Positions 45,168-56,911 of a stretch of 64,000 bases of DNA are shown in pieces (position 1 is the stretch's first letter; each line of letters begins with the position of its first letter). Location of the stretch: contig CM046877.1 in assembly GCA_025667525.1 (NCBI GenBank), positions 31,755,255 to 31,819,254 of the forward strand, read 5' to 3'. The notes under the pieces were generated by a model. The model did no database searches. It was not told the DNA's origin and saw only the letters and a program-made list of their open reading frames with translations. The DNA comes from Glebionis coronaria (Eukaryota > Streptophyta > Magnoliopsida > Asterales > Asteraceae). Made by a program: the position numbers and the translations under genes.

Positions 45168-48100
45168 ATGGTACTCATTGATAAGAGTTGGACACGGTTA
45201 GAGCGTCATCAGCAAGAATTTATATTGGGTCTTACCAGTTTTGTCAAGCATTCCAGGAAGTTTGTGAATAGTTTGAATGAGATACCATCTCTATGCAAGC
45301 GTTGCCGAACAAGACTCCCGGTACATATCGACCTTCTTTCGAACCACGTTATGAAGTCCGGGTTTGACAACAATTATACAACATGGGTACACCATGGTGA
45401 ACCGGCTCCTCCCACACCTACACCTCCTCCACCACCACCGCCACCACTGCCAATAATAGATAACACAAGAAAACCTTTGATTAGTGACATGACATCGTTA
45501 CTTGATGATCTTACATATATTCCTTCGGACTATATTCCTCCTCCACCTCCTCCCAACTCAAGTAATAGACGGACTCAAGCTAACGAGTTTGAAGAGTTAT
45601 ATTGCAGTGCCAATGAGCCGTTGTACCCTGGTTGTGTAGAAGCGACTCGATTAGACTTTATGGCAAAGTTTACACATTATAAGGCCAAAGGTAAAATCAC
45701 CGATACCATATTCAATTTGCAAACTATCTTTCCCCCAAGCAGAGGATACAAGCTCCCACCGTCATACTATGCAATAAAGAAGACATTTAAAACGATCGGG
45801 TTAGGGTACGATTCGATACATGCTTGTGAACACGATTGTTGCTTATTTCGGGAAGGATACGTCGATTTGGATTTCTGTCCGGTGTGTAATACAAGTAGAT
45901 GGAAAGACACTAACACGCCGGGGAAGAAAGTTCCTAAGAAGGTGATGTGTTACTTTCCGATCATTCCTAGACTACAACGTTTGTACAAGTCTAGTAAAAG
46001 TGCAAAGGATATGATTTGGCATGCTACTGGAAAGTGTACGGAGCCCGGTAAGATGCAACACCCGTGTGATGGTGCGGCTTGGAAGAAATTTAATGCCAAG
46101 TATGGTGATTTTGCAGCAGAACCAAGAAATGTTCGATTAGAGTTGGCTGCTGATGGTTTCAATCCATTCTGCAACCTTAGTCAGACTTACAGCATGTGGC
46201 CGGTGATATTGAGAACATACGACCTGCCTCCATGGTTGTGTATGAAAGAGAGTTCTTTAATGCTGACGCTGTTAATTCCTGGCTCTAAATCCCCGGGCAA
46301 GGACATTGATGTTTACTTGAGACCTTTAATTGATGATCTAAAACTTTTATGGGATGGTGTCAGTACTATAGACCAAGCTACAGGCGAGGCATTCACCATC
46401 AGAACGATGCTTTTATGGACCATCAATGATTTTCCGGCTCAAAGTAGTTTGTCTGGGTATAGTGGGCAAGGTTACAAGTCTTGCCCTACATGTAATGACG
46501 ACACTCCATCTCTTCATGTGGCAAGCAAAATATTTTATGTTGGCCACAGAAGATTCTTACCGTCCCGCCATAAATCCAGGACTTCACGTTTATTCAATGG
46601 TAAACCCGAACACCAGCCCCGTCCTAGAACATTTACCATGGACCGGATTAACGATCAACATGCTTCATTGCCAAATCGACTGCCCGGTAAACATAAGAAT
46701 TTTAGGGGTGTGAAGATAACACGCAATTTTCGTGTTGAGCCTAACTGGTCTAAACGGTCTATTTTTTACGAGCTTGAGTATTGGCCTTTTCTTTCACTAC
46801 GACACAATTTAGACATCATGCATATCGAAAAAAATGTGTCGGAGGCCATCCTGAACACTTTGTTAATGAATGACAAATCTAAAAACAATGTCAAGGCAAG
46901 ACAATACTTGGAAAAGTTGGGCATTCGAAAAAGCTTGTGGCTCACCCAAAGTAAAAACGGGAAGTGCAAGAAGCCTCAGGCTTCGTATTCATTCACACCA
47001 GAGAATAGGAAAATGTTTTGTCAGTACATCAAAAGTGTTAAACTACCAGATGGGTTCGGATCCAACTTCAAGCACAAAGTGACTGATAACGATACCAATA
47101 TAACGGGCATGAAGTCTCATGACTGTCATATAATGATGCAACGTTTACTTCCTTTCGCACTTCAGGAATACTTGCCTGCTGAGATTGCAAGACCACTGAT
47201 CGACCTATGTAACTTGTTTAAGCAACTCTGCTCTGCAACTTTAATGGTGGATGACATGTTGACTGCTGTAAAAAAGGTGGTTGACATTTTATGCGATCTT
47301 GAGCTCATATATCCTCATAATTTCTTTGACATTATGGTTCACTTGGTTATCCATTTACCTGATGAGGCCATTGAAGGCGGGCCTATCCGCCCCCGGTGGA
47401 TGTATCCATTTGAAAGATACATGAAAGAGCTAAAAGGTTATGTACGAAATAAAGCTAAGCCAGAAGGTTCGATTGCGGAGGGTTATGTTGCACAAGAAGC
47501 ATTGACTTTCTGTTCTAAGTATTTTCGGGATGATGTTATCACTAAATTTAATCGTCTCGACCGTAATGTGGACCCCCTCCTTCAACGTGTCAGTTTTAGG
47601 TGTTTCGATCGGTATGTCACCCGCTTGGGAAAAAGTCGTTTATTCTGTTCCCTTATCAAGAGTTCAAGAGAGTGGAATGGTATGTACTAAACAACAGTCC
47701 TGAAATCGACAAGTATACTTCCGAGTTCAAGAGGTACGCATTTTTTTTAAACTTCTTTTTCTTAACAATAACGACTTATTCTAATACCATGAACGTTTTT
47801 CAGATCATATCCTGACAAAGACATGCAAAAAGAATTCCCCGCGTGGTTTGGGATTAAGGTAAACTTAGACTTATCTTGTGTACTTACCTGTAAAAAATAA
47901 TATTATTATAAGTAGTTTTCTGTACCTAATCCTTTAGTCCTCATAGATCCGTCAACGTCACGTAGACAATGACAAAGACCCAGATGTTATCAGCACCATC
48001 GAGTTATTCGCTTTGGCTTGTGGACCATCACCGCATCCAATCTCACTAAACTCTTGCATAGTCAACGGTGTGAGGTATGTCGTGCACAGTCGCGATGAAC

Positions 48101-48708
48101 GTTGTACAACTCAAAACAGCGGCATTTGTGCGCCTGGCCTTGAGAACACAATGGCTTATGGTCAGCTTCAACAGATCCTCATGTTTAGTTATTTGCCGTT
48201 CAGTGTTGTGTTGTTCAAAGTTAAGCGGTTCGACACTCGTCCCATGTTACGTAAACAACGTCTTATCAATAGAAACAACATGACACAACTCACCGACACA
48301 AGAGCTGAGTGGTGGAAAGATGATCAATACATTCTCGCAACACAATTCAAACAAGTCTTCTACATTGAAGATAAGAACAAACCCAACTAGAAGGTCGTTG
48401 AACATGTTAATCATAAAAAGTTTTCCAACGGGGGTGTCATAGTGTCAGATGTCGTTCCTGATATTATACATTTCGACAACTCATCTGATCTACCACTTTC
48501 CACTGATTTGAATGACTTGGGTGATGTGACCTTGAATATAGATAGCCACGAAACGGAGGTTGATGCACCGCCAAATATGATTGATGTTGATGACGAAGAC
48601 GATGGTATTACTGATGATGAAGACGTCCCTCATGATTTAAGTGATGAAGAACGTGTGAATGATGATGATGGTGAAGACAGAGTTTATTCCAGTGAAGAAG
48701 AAGATTGA
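45168..48708 (+). pseudogene. CACTA TNP2-type transposase gene, copy 1
   Basis: Exon 1 (45168-47733) starts MVLIDKSWTRLERHQQ with a Transpos_assoc domain (residues about 1-80). A proline-rich linker and the Transposase_21/TNP2 core (about 200-520) follow, with CPVCNTSRWK, IDVYLRPLIDDLKLLW, WTINDFPA and HNLDIMHIEKNV. Then comes DUF4218 (about 650-760, RPRWMYPFERYMKELKGYV). Introns at 47734-47803 and 47859-47946 have GT...AG ends in phase. Exon 3 (47947-48708) gives a DUF4216-type domain and an acidic C-terminus. The gene would cut and paste the element in the nucleus. Two lesions are seen: one C is missing in the GACCCCC run near 47571-47577, shifting the frame, and TAG replaces Trp at 48388-48390. 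Copy 2 is intact at both sites. Confidence 0.93.
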
Positions 48709-48878
48709 CCTTTAGTTGTAACTTGCAAAAGACACTTATTTGTTTGAATGAATGAATCTAATTGTTGTGGATTGTTTAAATGTGTATATTTATTTGGATG
48801 TGTTGTATTTGGATTTGTGCATGCTTATATTATTTTGTTCATGAATTTGTCTATGTTATGCTAATTGTACTTGTACAG

Positions 48879-51126
48879 ATGTAAGCAGATGTTGCAGGAT
48901 CACACGGTGGTGGTGAGGATGAACCTCCTATGCCAAACATCCGCAGCGGTTGTTTTTCCTTATTTAGAAATAAAGGTAAGAATATTTGGATTATTGTAAC
49001 ACAATCATAAATTTGGTGCATATATATGTTGCTTGCCTTGAAATTTTATGACTTTGTCACTCACTTGATTTTTGCAGGCAAAGGCAAAAGAAAAGAAAAT
49101 TTGGGTGGCATAGAGGCCGGTAGAAAGACTCGGGGCATTACCCGATGTATCGATTTGTTGGAGGAAGTTGGTGAGCATGGCCCTGTCCCGATAGATTTTG
49201 AAGAAAAATCTTTCGGGCCTCGCGGCGCGCATGCTCAACATTTATCTAATTACATCGGGGATTGTATCAGGAGGCTCGTGCCACTGTACTACCCAAGTTG
49301 GAATGATGTCCCTGATGAGATCACGACGTTGGTTTGGGCGAACATAGAGGTCATTTATCATTTTTATGTTCATAACATTATTGTGTTTATTTATTTAATG
49401 GTGTATATATTTAAATAAATTTGTTTATTTATTTATATCATATAAATAAATAACAAACTTAAATAAATATATAAATTGTATCTTATTTATTTATATCATA
49501 TAATTTTTTTTTAAATATATATAAAAAAATTCAAATAAATATAAAAAAATTTAAATAAATATATATTTGATGAGAATAATGTAATAAGTTTTTTCGGATA
49601 AGCTGTTTTCAAACAGCTTATCCTGATAAGCTTATCAGAACAAGCTGTTTGAATACAACTTATCTTGATACGCTTATCAGAACAAGCTGTGTGAAAACAG
49701 CTTGTTCTGATATGCTTATCAGGATAAGCTGTTTTCAAACAGCTTGTTCTGATATGCTTATCAGGATAAGTTGTTTTCAAACAGCTTGTCCTGATAAGCT
49801 TATCAGGATAAGCTGTTTAAACAGCTTGTCCTGATAAGCTTATCAGAACAAGCTGTTTTCAAACAGCTTGTCCTGATAAGCTTATCAGAACAAGCTGTTT
49901 TCAAAAAGCTTATGCTTATCAGGATAAGTTGTTTTTATTATAAAAATTTAAATAAATATATAAGCCATTAAATAAATAAACAAAATAATGTATAAATTAT
50001 ATCTCTAACTCTAACTCTTTGTTTGTTTTATTTGTTGTATATGAATGCAGTCTAAGTTTAATCTGACACCCCATAAGAGTGATCCTAAGACATGAAAGGG
50101 TATACGTGGCGGCATCAATCAAATGCTTACAAAGAGTTACAATTCTCGAAAAAATACGCTCAAGACAAAGCATTGGGTCCGAGACATCGATACTGGCACG
50201 GTAGACATCGGCAGAGTCCGCAGCGAGCGTCCTCAGGAAATTACTTCCAAGGACTGGGAAAAACATATCGCACTTTGGAGTAATCCGGATTATGAGAAAA
50301 GATGCCTGACGAACTTCCAGAACCGGTCTAAGCAGAAGACACCGAGTCGGCAGGGATCCCGATCGTTGGCACGCCTTTGAGACGAAGTAGTGAGAAATTC
50401 TATAATTAATTTACATACATATATGTCTTTGATTATATGTTTTGGTGTGTTGTGATTTTTTGTTTTGAATTTGCTTCATTCTATATATGCGTGTCTATGT
50501 ATGTACAGACGCAAGCTGCAATTGAAGCTGATGTGCCACCCCCGACTGTCATTGATCACTTCTTCATTGCGCACACCGACCAGGATGGAAATTTTCCTTG
50601 CGATGCGGACCGCGTTATGTATGTAAGTATTTTTTTTAAATTAATTAATTAATTAATTTCTTTTTAGATATGCCTTGGTTTTTTACTATTCCCTGTCGAT
50701 AAATAATGTACCAACCCGACTAATAAATAATATACTAACTGTCGTTTGTTTTTGTCACTTCATTAGGAAAAGATGCTTGCGATGAAGGCTGAAGGCAAAC
50801 ATACAGACGACGAGATCAACCGTATCTGCCGAGCTGGAAAGCATCGAGGCCACATGCCCGGTGTCGGCCAGATAGTGCCGAGAAGGACTGCTCAATATAT
50901 TCCTCCTCATGCCATCGACCCACGATTGGAACAAGCATCTAAGGCGTTTGACTTTATGAGAAGTGACTATAGATTTGCCGATGCGTTCTCAGCATTCCTA
51001 TTGGGTGGTGCTAGCGGGAGTAGCACGGGAGGCAGCGGTAGTGGCGCCGGCGGGAGTGGCACGGGAGGCAGCGGTAGTGGCGCCGGTGGGAGTGGCGGGA
51101 GTGGTAATGATAATGTCGTCGGGTAG
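48879..51126 (+). pseudogene. CACTA TNPA-like gene (Transposase_24 family), copy 1
   Basis: The exons I can place are 48879-48975, 49078-49349, 50051-about 50380, 50509-50622 and 50767-51126, with phases that fit. Conserved text includes RLVPLYYPSWNDVPDEITTL, NSRKNTLKTKHWVRDID and GHMPGVGQIVPRR, of the plant Ptta/En/Spm family. The C-terminus is a Gly/Ser repeat (GGSGSGAGG). TNPA-type proteins bind subterminal repeats. Lesions are TAA at codon 2 (48882-48884), TGA in place of Trp at 50094-50096, and TGA at 50378-50380. The second intron (49350-50050) contains a palindrome array. Confidence 0.85.
49595..49934. repeat. Palindrome array with AAGCTT centres, inside the TNPA-like intron
   Basis: It is the same repeat type as 44171-44550, in the same orientation. 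Outer arms are often AACAGCTTGTCC rather than AACAGCTTATTC. Left and right boundaries match the other array. Confidence 0.9.
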
Positions 51127-51429
51127 AATGGCAATAATGGTTAGTATGTCTTATTTTTCCTACCTTAGCATGCAAGTTTAATAATTGTAAACCCCGAATT
51201 GCAAGTTTAATAAGTGTAACTAGGAACTTTGTACTCAAGTTGTGACATATGTATTTGTATTGATCGAGTCAATCGATCGAGAGGTTACATGTTATTGTGT
51301 TTTGGTACTAGATTCGTGGTAGATTTTAAGTATTTGTATCTTCAGGTTTTGTATTTGTATTCCCAGGTTTTGGTAGATTTTTTCCGGAAATATTCCGAAA
51401 AAAATCTTGCTGTGCAGGCTGCTAAAAAA

Positions 51430-51960
51430 ATGCCAAAGTTTCCCTGGCGACATGTCGGCAGGGAAACCATAGACTCGCTTGACTTTCAGAAAAGTCATCA
51501 AAGTTTCCCTGGCGACATGTCGCCAGGGAAACTTGGACTCGCTTGACTTTCTTAAAAGTCAGCCAAGTTTCCCTGGCGACATGTCGCCAGGGAAACTCGA
51601 GCACGACGTTGACTTGTCAACGCCATGCATTGACTTGTCAACGCTACGAATAGTTTCCCTGGCAACATGTCGCCAGGGAAAAGTGAGGTTTAATAATCAT
51701 GTTTACTTAAGTTTGTTAATCAGCCAACTTTTTCCTGGCGACATATGTCGCCAGGGAAACTTTCCCGCACCAAATCCAACGTGGCACCAATTTTTGAACC
51801 AAAGAGCTGCGGGGCCCACTTAGTCGCCAGGGAAACCCGAAATAGTCGCCAGGGATACATTCCCGCACCAGCCTTCCTTGGCGACGTTTCCCTGGCGACA
51901 TGTCGCCAGAGATTCTCTATCCCTGGCGACATTTCGCCAGGGAAACGTCATGAATTTGGC
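51430..51960. repeat. Right subterminal palindromic repeats of the CACTA element
   Basis: About seventeen half-sites occur here, many as full palindromes. The first three palindromes are spaced about 72 bp apart, with ACTCGCTTGACTTTC and AAAAGTCA between them. Confidence 0.9.
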
Positions 51961-51986
51961 CAGGAAAGAGGTCGAATATTGTAGTG

Positions 51987-52755
51987 AAACCCGCATCCGT
52001 TAATCCTCCTGGATGAAGGTGGATACTTAGCTTTCCAAGTTTTCTACAACCAATGAGCATAGTTAGGACCCCATAGTCTAGGGGTAAAATTGTTTCATTA
52101 TCTTTTATAAGCAAAGTCATATCAAATCACACTGGTTCTTCAGATGATCTCCCATACACTCCATAGCTTTATTTGTAATATCTGTTACATTAATATGTAA
52201 AATTTTCAATTCAAGCTATCCCTGTGCCAAAGAAATTATTCCCTACTTCTGCGTCAATCGGTTTTGAGCAATCTCTTCATTGCCGGTGTTTAGTTTGCGC
52301 ATTTTCTTGCAACATTGCCCAATTAGCTTCCATCCCTTTGTCGTCAAAGACATCATATGGGTATATAGAATTTCCAATTTGGGACAACTCCTAATCAAGA
52401 ACATCAGCACGAGACGTGAATTAAGAACATCAGCACGACGGAGATGAACCTCTTTAATACAAATAAATGAAAGACACATCTCTTGAATCAAGGGGTTGAT
52501 GTCAATATTGCCGAAATCGGGTGGAAAATCAGGTGGAAATCCTTAGAGTTACGGACTTGAGAGAAGGGAAGCGTTGAAGCGAACTAGAAGGTGTGGGAGA
52601 GTAATGCATGTCGACAGTTACATGCTATGAGTTAAACCTTAGAGTTCACACCATTTACGACAAACTAAAGATATAGAGTTTCTAGTGTTTATGTCATCGT
52701 GTTTTATGTGAGGTAAAACACAGTTAAAAACTGTGTTGATTGACTCTTTTTTCAT
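51987..52755 (-). pseudogene. COI1-like F-box pseudogene D, N-terminal and middle part
   Basis: The start at 52755 reads MKKESINTVFNCVLPHIKHD, then NSISLVCRKWCEL, and then TAA where gene C has Glu. After PLIQEMCLSFICIKEVHLRR the frame jumps to IRSCPKLEILYT, so early LRRs are deleted. Frameshifts and stops continue to GGLTDAG at the CACTA junction, where the frame joins 39688. D was therefore already damaged or has decayed since the insertion. Its N-terminus is closest to gene C. Confidence 0.88.
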
Positions 52756-52835
52756 CTTTTTTCATAATTCTAAATAAACTTTTGTGAGCTTTGGAATTGA
52801 TCTCCCTCCATCTTCAAGAAGAAAACTTGTAACGG

Positions 52836-53160
52836 GGAAGTGCTTCTGGTTGGATATTTGGGTAGGAAATTCAAAACTTAGTGCCTCCTACCCACAACGG
52901 GGAAGCTACTGCACATCATGATCCCTGCTCGCTCCTTGATGCCGCTGCACGCTCAGTTCTCTGGACACTTTGGTGTTTTCGTAATAACTCTAAGTTAAAT
53001 TCAAAAACCCCAAAGAAAAGCTTCATTCTCGGTGACATCAATCAATTCACCTTCACGTGGATCTCAAGTAGATGTAGAAAAGCCTTGGTTAATTAGATCT
53101 GAGTGGTTTTTTAGTCCTGGTAATGTAACTCCATTTCACAACTGTTCTCTTGGTCTTAAC
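52836..53160 (+). pseudogene. LINE ORF2 C-terminal fragment
   Basis: Pieces in different frames read KCFWLDIWVGNSKLSASYP and VLWTLWCFRNNSKLN, then FTFTWISSRCRKALVN. These match the zinc-binding region after the reverse transcriptase of plant L1-type LINEs. Only this end is present. It lies head to head with pseudogene D and was copied with it to 63727-64000. Confidence 0.7.
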
Positions 53161-53908
53161 TCCTTGCTAGCGCCTTCTTATTAAAAATGCCGGTTAAACA
53201 AAAAAGCCGGAAAACAGAAGCTCAAGTAGTAGCACCATACTTGGTTCGTCACTATTATTTGTTAGCTGGAAAATATATAATCATCAATTTACATCGACAT
53301 GATCACTTGGCACATATCTTATATTTATAAGAAAGGGTTACATTCAGATACTAGTAGTTAGTTTCGAATAAAAAAACCTAAAATGAAAAAGAAAAGACTT
53401 AAACAAGCCAGTTATGGATGGGATTAAAGCTCAGATAAATGTCAACGCGAGTAGTCTACTGTAAGTATAACTCATCAAAATGAATCAGTTGATGAAACAC
53501 CAAATCGCATATTCTAAACAAGAACACTGAAACCAGCACACTAACTACATAACGATAACAGAATTCATATCTGCATTGAGTGATTCATCAGATATTACGG
53601 GGAAAGTTTAACAAAAAGAGATAGCTAATAAACCAGCGATTAACTTAATACAGTAAGTATGCAAAACATATGAACCATAACTGTTTCAATCATAGCCAGA
53701 TACATAATAATTCAACAAAAGCATACTAAATACTTGGAACTGATAAGCTAATAAAAAATATAAAAGTTGTGCGTACGTTAATGCATCCATCTTCCAATCT
53801 TCACTAACAAAACCTTCTTGTTCTTCTCTTCATGCTGTTGCAAGTAATTTTAACCATAAACTTGATTCTGATGTTTTGATTGCAGCACTAAAATAGCGTC
53901 CCTGTGTT
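53161..53908. other. 3' flank of gene E
   Basis: No gene is seen. The part 53690-53810 matches the 3' flanks of B, D and pseudogene A in several words (AATCATAGCCAGATAC, TTAATGCATCCATC). Confidence 0.4.
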
Positions 53909-55439
53909 TCAAACATCATAATGTGTCCGCGTCATTCTAAGAATACTGCGAAAATTTTCATCAAGCGCCCAGATATACCTTAGCGAACTTATATTAACCA
54001 TTAATGTGTAAAGTGCTTGCGTGCTAAATGGACAGTTTTGTATTTCAAGCTTCTGCAAATTTGGGCAGCCTCTTGATAACTTTACAAGTCCCACATCAGA
54101 TCCGCCTACATAACCAAGAGAGAGAAATCTCAGATTTATACCATACTTTCCAATATACCCCAAACCCACATCTGTTAATCCTCCAGAGCGAAGGTTGATA
54201 GTTAGCCTTTCAAGTTTGCTGCAACCAATCAGTAGAGCTTGGAACCCACTGTCTAACGGCAAGTTGGTTAAAGTGTCTTCTTTGCACAAAAACATTTGAA
54301 AATCACGAAGCCTTTTCAGATGAACTCCTATACACTTCAATGTTTCATTAGAGATAGCTGTAACTCGAATATGTAAACATTCCAGAAAAGGACATCCGTG
54401 TGCCAAAGCAACCATTCCCCTGTGAGTCACAAGCCCAAAAGTCTCAAATTTACGCAACTTTTTGCAAGACTTAGCAATAAGTTGCAATCCTCGGTCTCCA
54501 AAGATATCATTGGTATAGAGAGCTTCTAAGTTGGGACAATTCTTGATCAAGTAAAACAAACAACTTTCAACAACATCATCATATGTAAGATTCAGTTCCG
54601 TTAGGCGATGTGCATTGGGGAGTACAAACTGGCACCGAGTTTGTGTCATTTGAACAAATTCCACGCTATGTAAATTCAAAGGAAATTTGAAACCAACATC
54701 CTTTTCCTCACCCGTAAATTTACCGCCCGCAAACACGTCTAACGCCACAGCAGTTCTAAAAAAATCTTTAAGATCACTTAGACCACACCTAGTTAGTTTC
54801 AAAGATACTAAAGATCGACAACTTTTCGCAAGAAGTGTAAGATCTTTAGCATCAACCTTAAATATAGCAGAGTCAAAACAATCCAAGGTTTCGATATACT
54901 TATTATTCACAGCCAATTCATGTAGCCATTTCCCATCTTTCTCATTCAATGTATTAGAATTTAAACACAAAGTTCTTAAATCATTACAATACTTACCAAT
55001 ATGCATTAATCCATCTGTAGAAAACCCTTGACACTTAATAATCTTCAAAACCCTTAAATCTTTACCACGGGTTCTCGTCAAGAGCTTGAGATCCGAATCA
55101 AGTACACGTATACAGCGAACATGAAGTGCCTTTCAAGTACTTGAATGAAACAGCTATTTCTTTAAACCATGGTGTAATACCAATACACGAATAATTCTTC
55201 ATAAAATAAAGTGGCAATCCCTTAAGAGTTAGCGACTCGATAAAAGGGAAACGTTTGATTAAACGAGACGGTGTGGGCAAGTAAACTACATGGACAGTCA
55301 CATGCTTACGCGTCATACAATCGAGCTCATACCATTTACGACAAACCAAAGAAAAAGCATTTCGGTCTGCCCCGTTGTGTATGTAGGAAAGAACACAGTT
55401 GAACACGGTGTCAATGGACTCGTTTAGATGCTCTTCCAT
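53909..55439 (-). pseudogene. COI1-like F-box/LRR gene E with one frameshift
   Basis: Two overlapping-end frames cover the whole protein. 55439-55098 gives the F-box part (ESIDTVFNCVLSYIHN, SLVCRKWYELD, LESLTLKGLPLYF). 55081-53909 gives the LRRs (CQGFSTDGLMHIGKYC, YLIKNCPNLEALYT, LTDVGLGYIGKYG, LQKLEIQNCPF) and the end MTRTHYDV. Compared with B, one extra G near 55129 (in TTGAAAGGCAC) shifts the frame; otherwise about 510 codons are clean. It is either a very recent pseudogene or an assembly error in an intact gene. Residues at the COI1 contact positions are Leu, Glu, Arg, Gln, Asn and Gln. Confidence 0.82.
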
Positions 55440-56051
55440 ATTTGATTCGTGAAAACTACAATTGGTTTTTGCTAATGAGAAATGAAAGGGCGTTTTTTGA
55501 GTTTAAGGATACTAATTGATTCATAAATTTATATTGAAAATGAGGATGTAAGTTTGTAACCAACTTTAGCATTAAAGGTGGGAGATGAATAGGTGTGACA
55601 GTTAATGGGTATTGAAACTTGTTCGGATATGTGTAAAGGTGAAGTGAATATGCGAGTCATAACTAGCACGTACGCGTTGCTGTTGCACGTACTTTAGAAC
55701 TGAAACTCTACAAATGCAATGTTTTATTATTATACATATTTTTTAATAATAATAATAATAGTTTAAGTTAAAATAAATTTAAGTAATAATAATAAGCCAT
55801 GAAATTCGCTTCTCATGAAAACGTGGTGACTAAGTCAAGATGACCATTTTTGCTTATGAGTTTCGGTCTTCACGCACATATCACTAACCATGCATCACAG
55901 GATTGCCATATTGGTTTGAAAGGAAATTGGGCAGTTTCATTTAAGTGACTGAAATCGCTTCATATCCGCCGTGTAGCCATTTGTGATTAAAGCTCTTGGC
56001 CAAAACTCGTGGTAAAGATTTACGTATTTATGGATCAAAATTTATTACTGA
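55440..56051. other. Intergenic DNA upstream of gene E
   Basis: It holds the presumed promoter of E next to 55440, and an AAT microsatellite near 55745-55795. No gene is seen. Confidence 0.4.
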
Positions 56052-56228
56052 CACTACAAGAAAAAAGTCTTTAGTGACCAAAATTGAGTGACCACTTTTT
56101 TATTTCGTCACTAAATAATGACGATATAATTTATGATCACTATTTTTCGTCACTAGTACACAGTCAGTGACGAAACTTATTAATGGTCACTATGTAGTCA
56201 CTTAATTACATGTAAAGACATTTACGCA
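56052..56228 (+). mobile_element. Left terminus of a second CACTA family
   Basis: It begins CACTACAAGAAAAAAGTC, then has repeated GTGACC, GTCACTA and TAGTGACGAAA words as subterminal repeats. These differ from the CCCTGGCGACA repeats of copy 1. No matching right end is seen in the window. Confidence 0.6.
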
Positions 56229-56526
56229 TAGGGTGAGCATCAGGTCCGGACCGATCAACACCGAACCAGACCGAGGACCGAAATGGTCCATAATCTCGGA
56301 CCGAGTTTGGTCCGGTCAGGATCGGTCTTCAGTCTGGTCCGATCCTATTAGGCATAGTCAGCGAGTTTTGGCAGGACCAGACCGAAGACCGAGTTAGTCC
56401 AAAACCCTGAACCAAGAATCGGATCGAAATTGTATGGTCCGGTCCGGGTTGATCCGGTCCAGATTGATTCGGTCCGGTCTAGTTTTGTAATTTGGTCTGG
56501 GTCACCGGTCCAAATACTCAGCTTTA
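56229..56526. mobile_element. hAT-like MITE rich in GGTCCGGT
   Basis: The ends TAGGGTGAGCATC and (reverse complement) TAAAGCTGAGTATT are imperfect inverted repeats. A perfect 8-bp duplication TTTACGCA lies at 56221-56228 and 56527-56534. The inside is packed with GGTCCGGTC and GACCGA words. Confidence 0.8.
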
Positions 56527-56534
56527 TTTACGCA

Positions 56535-56911
56535 AAATTAAAAATAAAAATAATAAAAACATTTACGCATCCGTAGAAATTTCTTCTCATGAATATCTAA
56601 AGAATAAAAACCTTAAATATTAAACCACATATATTTTACTTTATAATTTGCCCTAAAAATAACAATTGTTGTTACATAAATGATGTTGCAAGTGTTGTGA
56701 ACACTTTGAATTGATATTCATCTCACAGATATTTGAAATGACCTGCTTCCGCAAATGTACAGAGAATTACCTGCCCACCCGCAATTGCAAGACTCACTGA
56801 TAACTTGCGCAATTTCTAATTGATATATGTTCCCTTGCGACTTATGTAAACTGGTTGTAGCAAACTTGAAACTCATGGTATTAGCGAGTCTTGCAAAAAA
56901 TTGCGAATTTC
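56535..56911. other. AT-rich DNA before the copy-2 junction
   Basis: No gene is seen. Similarity to copy 1 begins at about 56912 (ACTATGGACCTTTATTGACC against 43448), so a breakpoint lies here. Confidence 0.45.

Larger units (their letters stand above)
39689..51986 (+). mobile_element. CACTA (En/Spm) transposon, copy 1, complete ends
   Basis: The left end is CACTACAAGAAAAGAGAGG and the right end is the reverse complement of CACTACAATATTCGACC. The 3-bp duplication AAA flanks it (39686-39688 and 51987-51989), and the interrupted F-box frame resumes exactly on each side. Inside are palindromic subterminal repeats at both ends, a TNP2 transposase gene and a TNPA-like gene on the plus strand, and an antisense GRF zinc-finger pseudogene. 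A large minisatellite and two palindrome arrays are also inside. Lesions in both transposition genes mean that this copy is probably not autonomous now. Confidence 0.95.

Noticed and set aside
51011..51238. His/Arg-rich frame opposite the TNPA-like C-terminus
   Set aside because: It is antisense to the Gly/Ser repeat of the TNPA-like gene and recurs at 62993-63220 only because that gene is duplicated.
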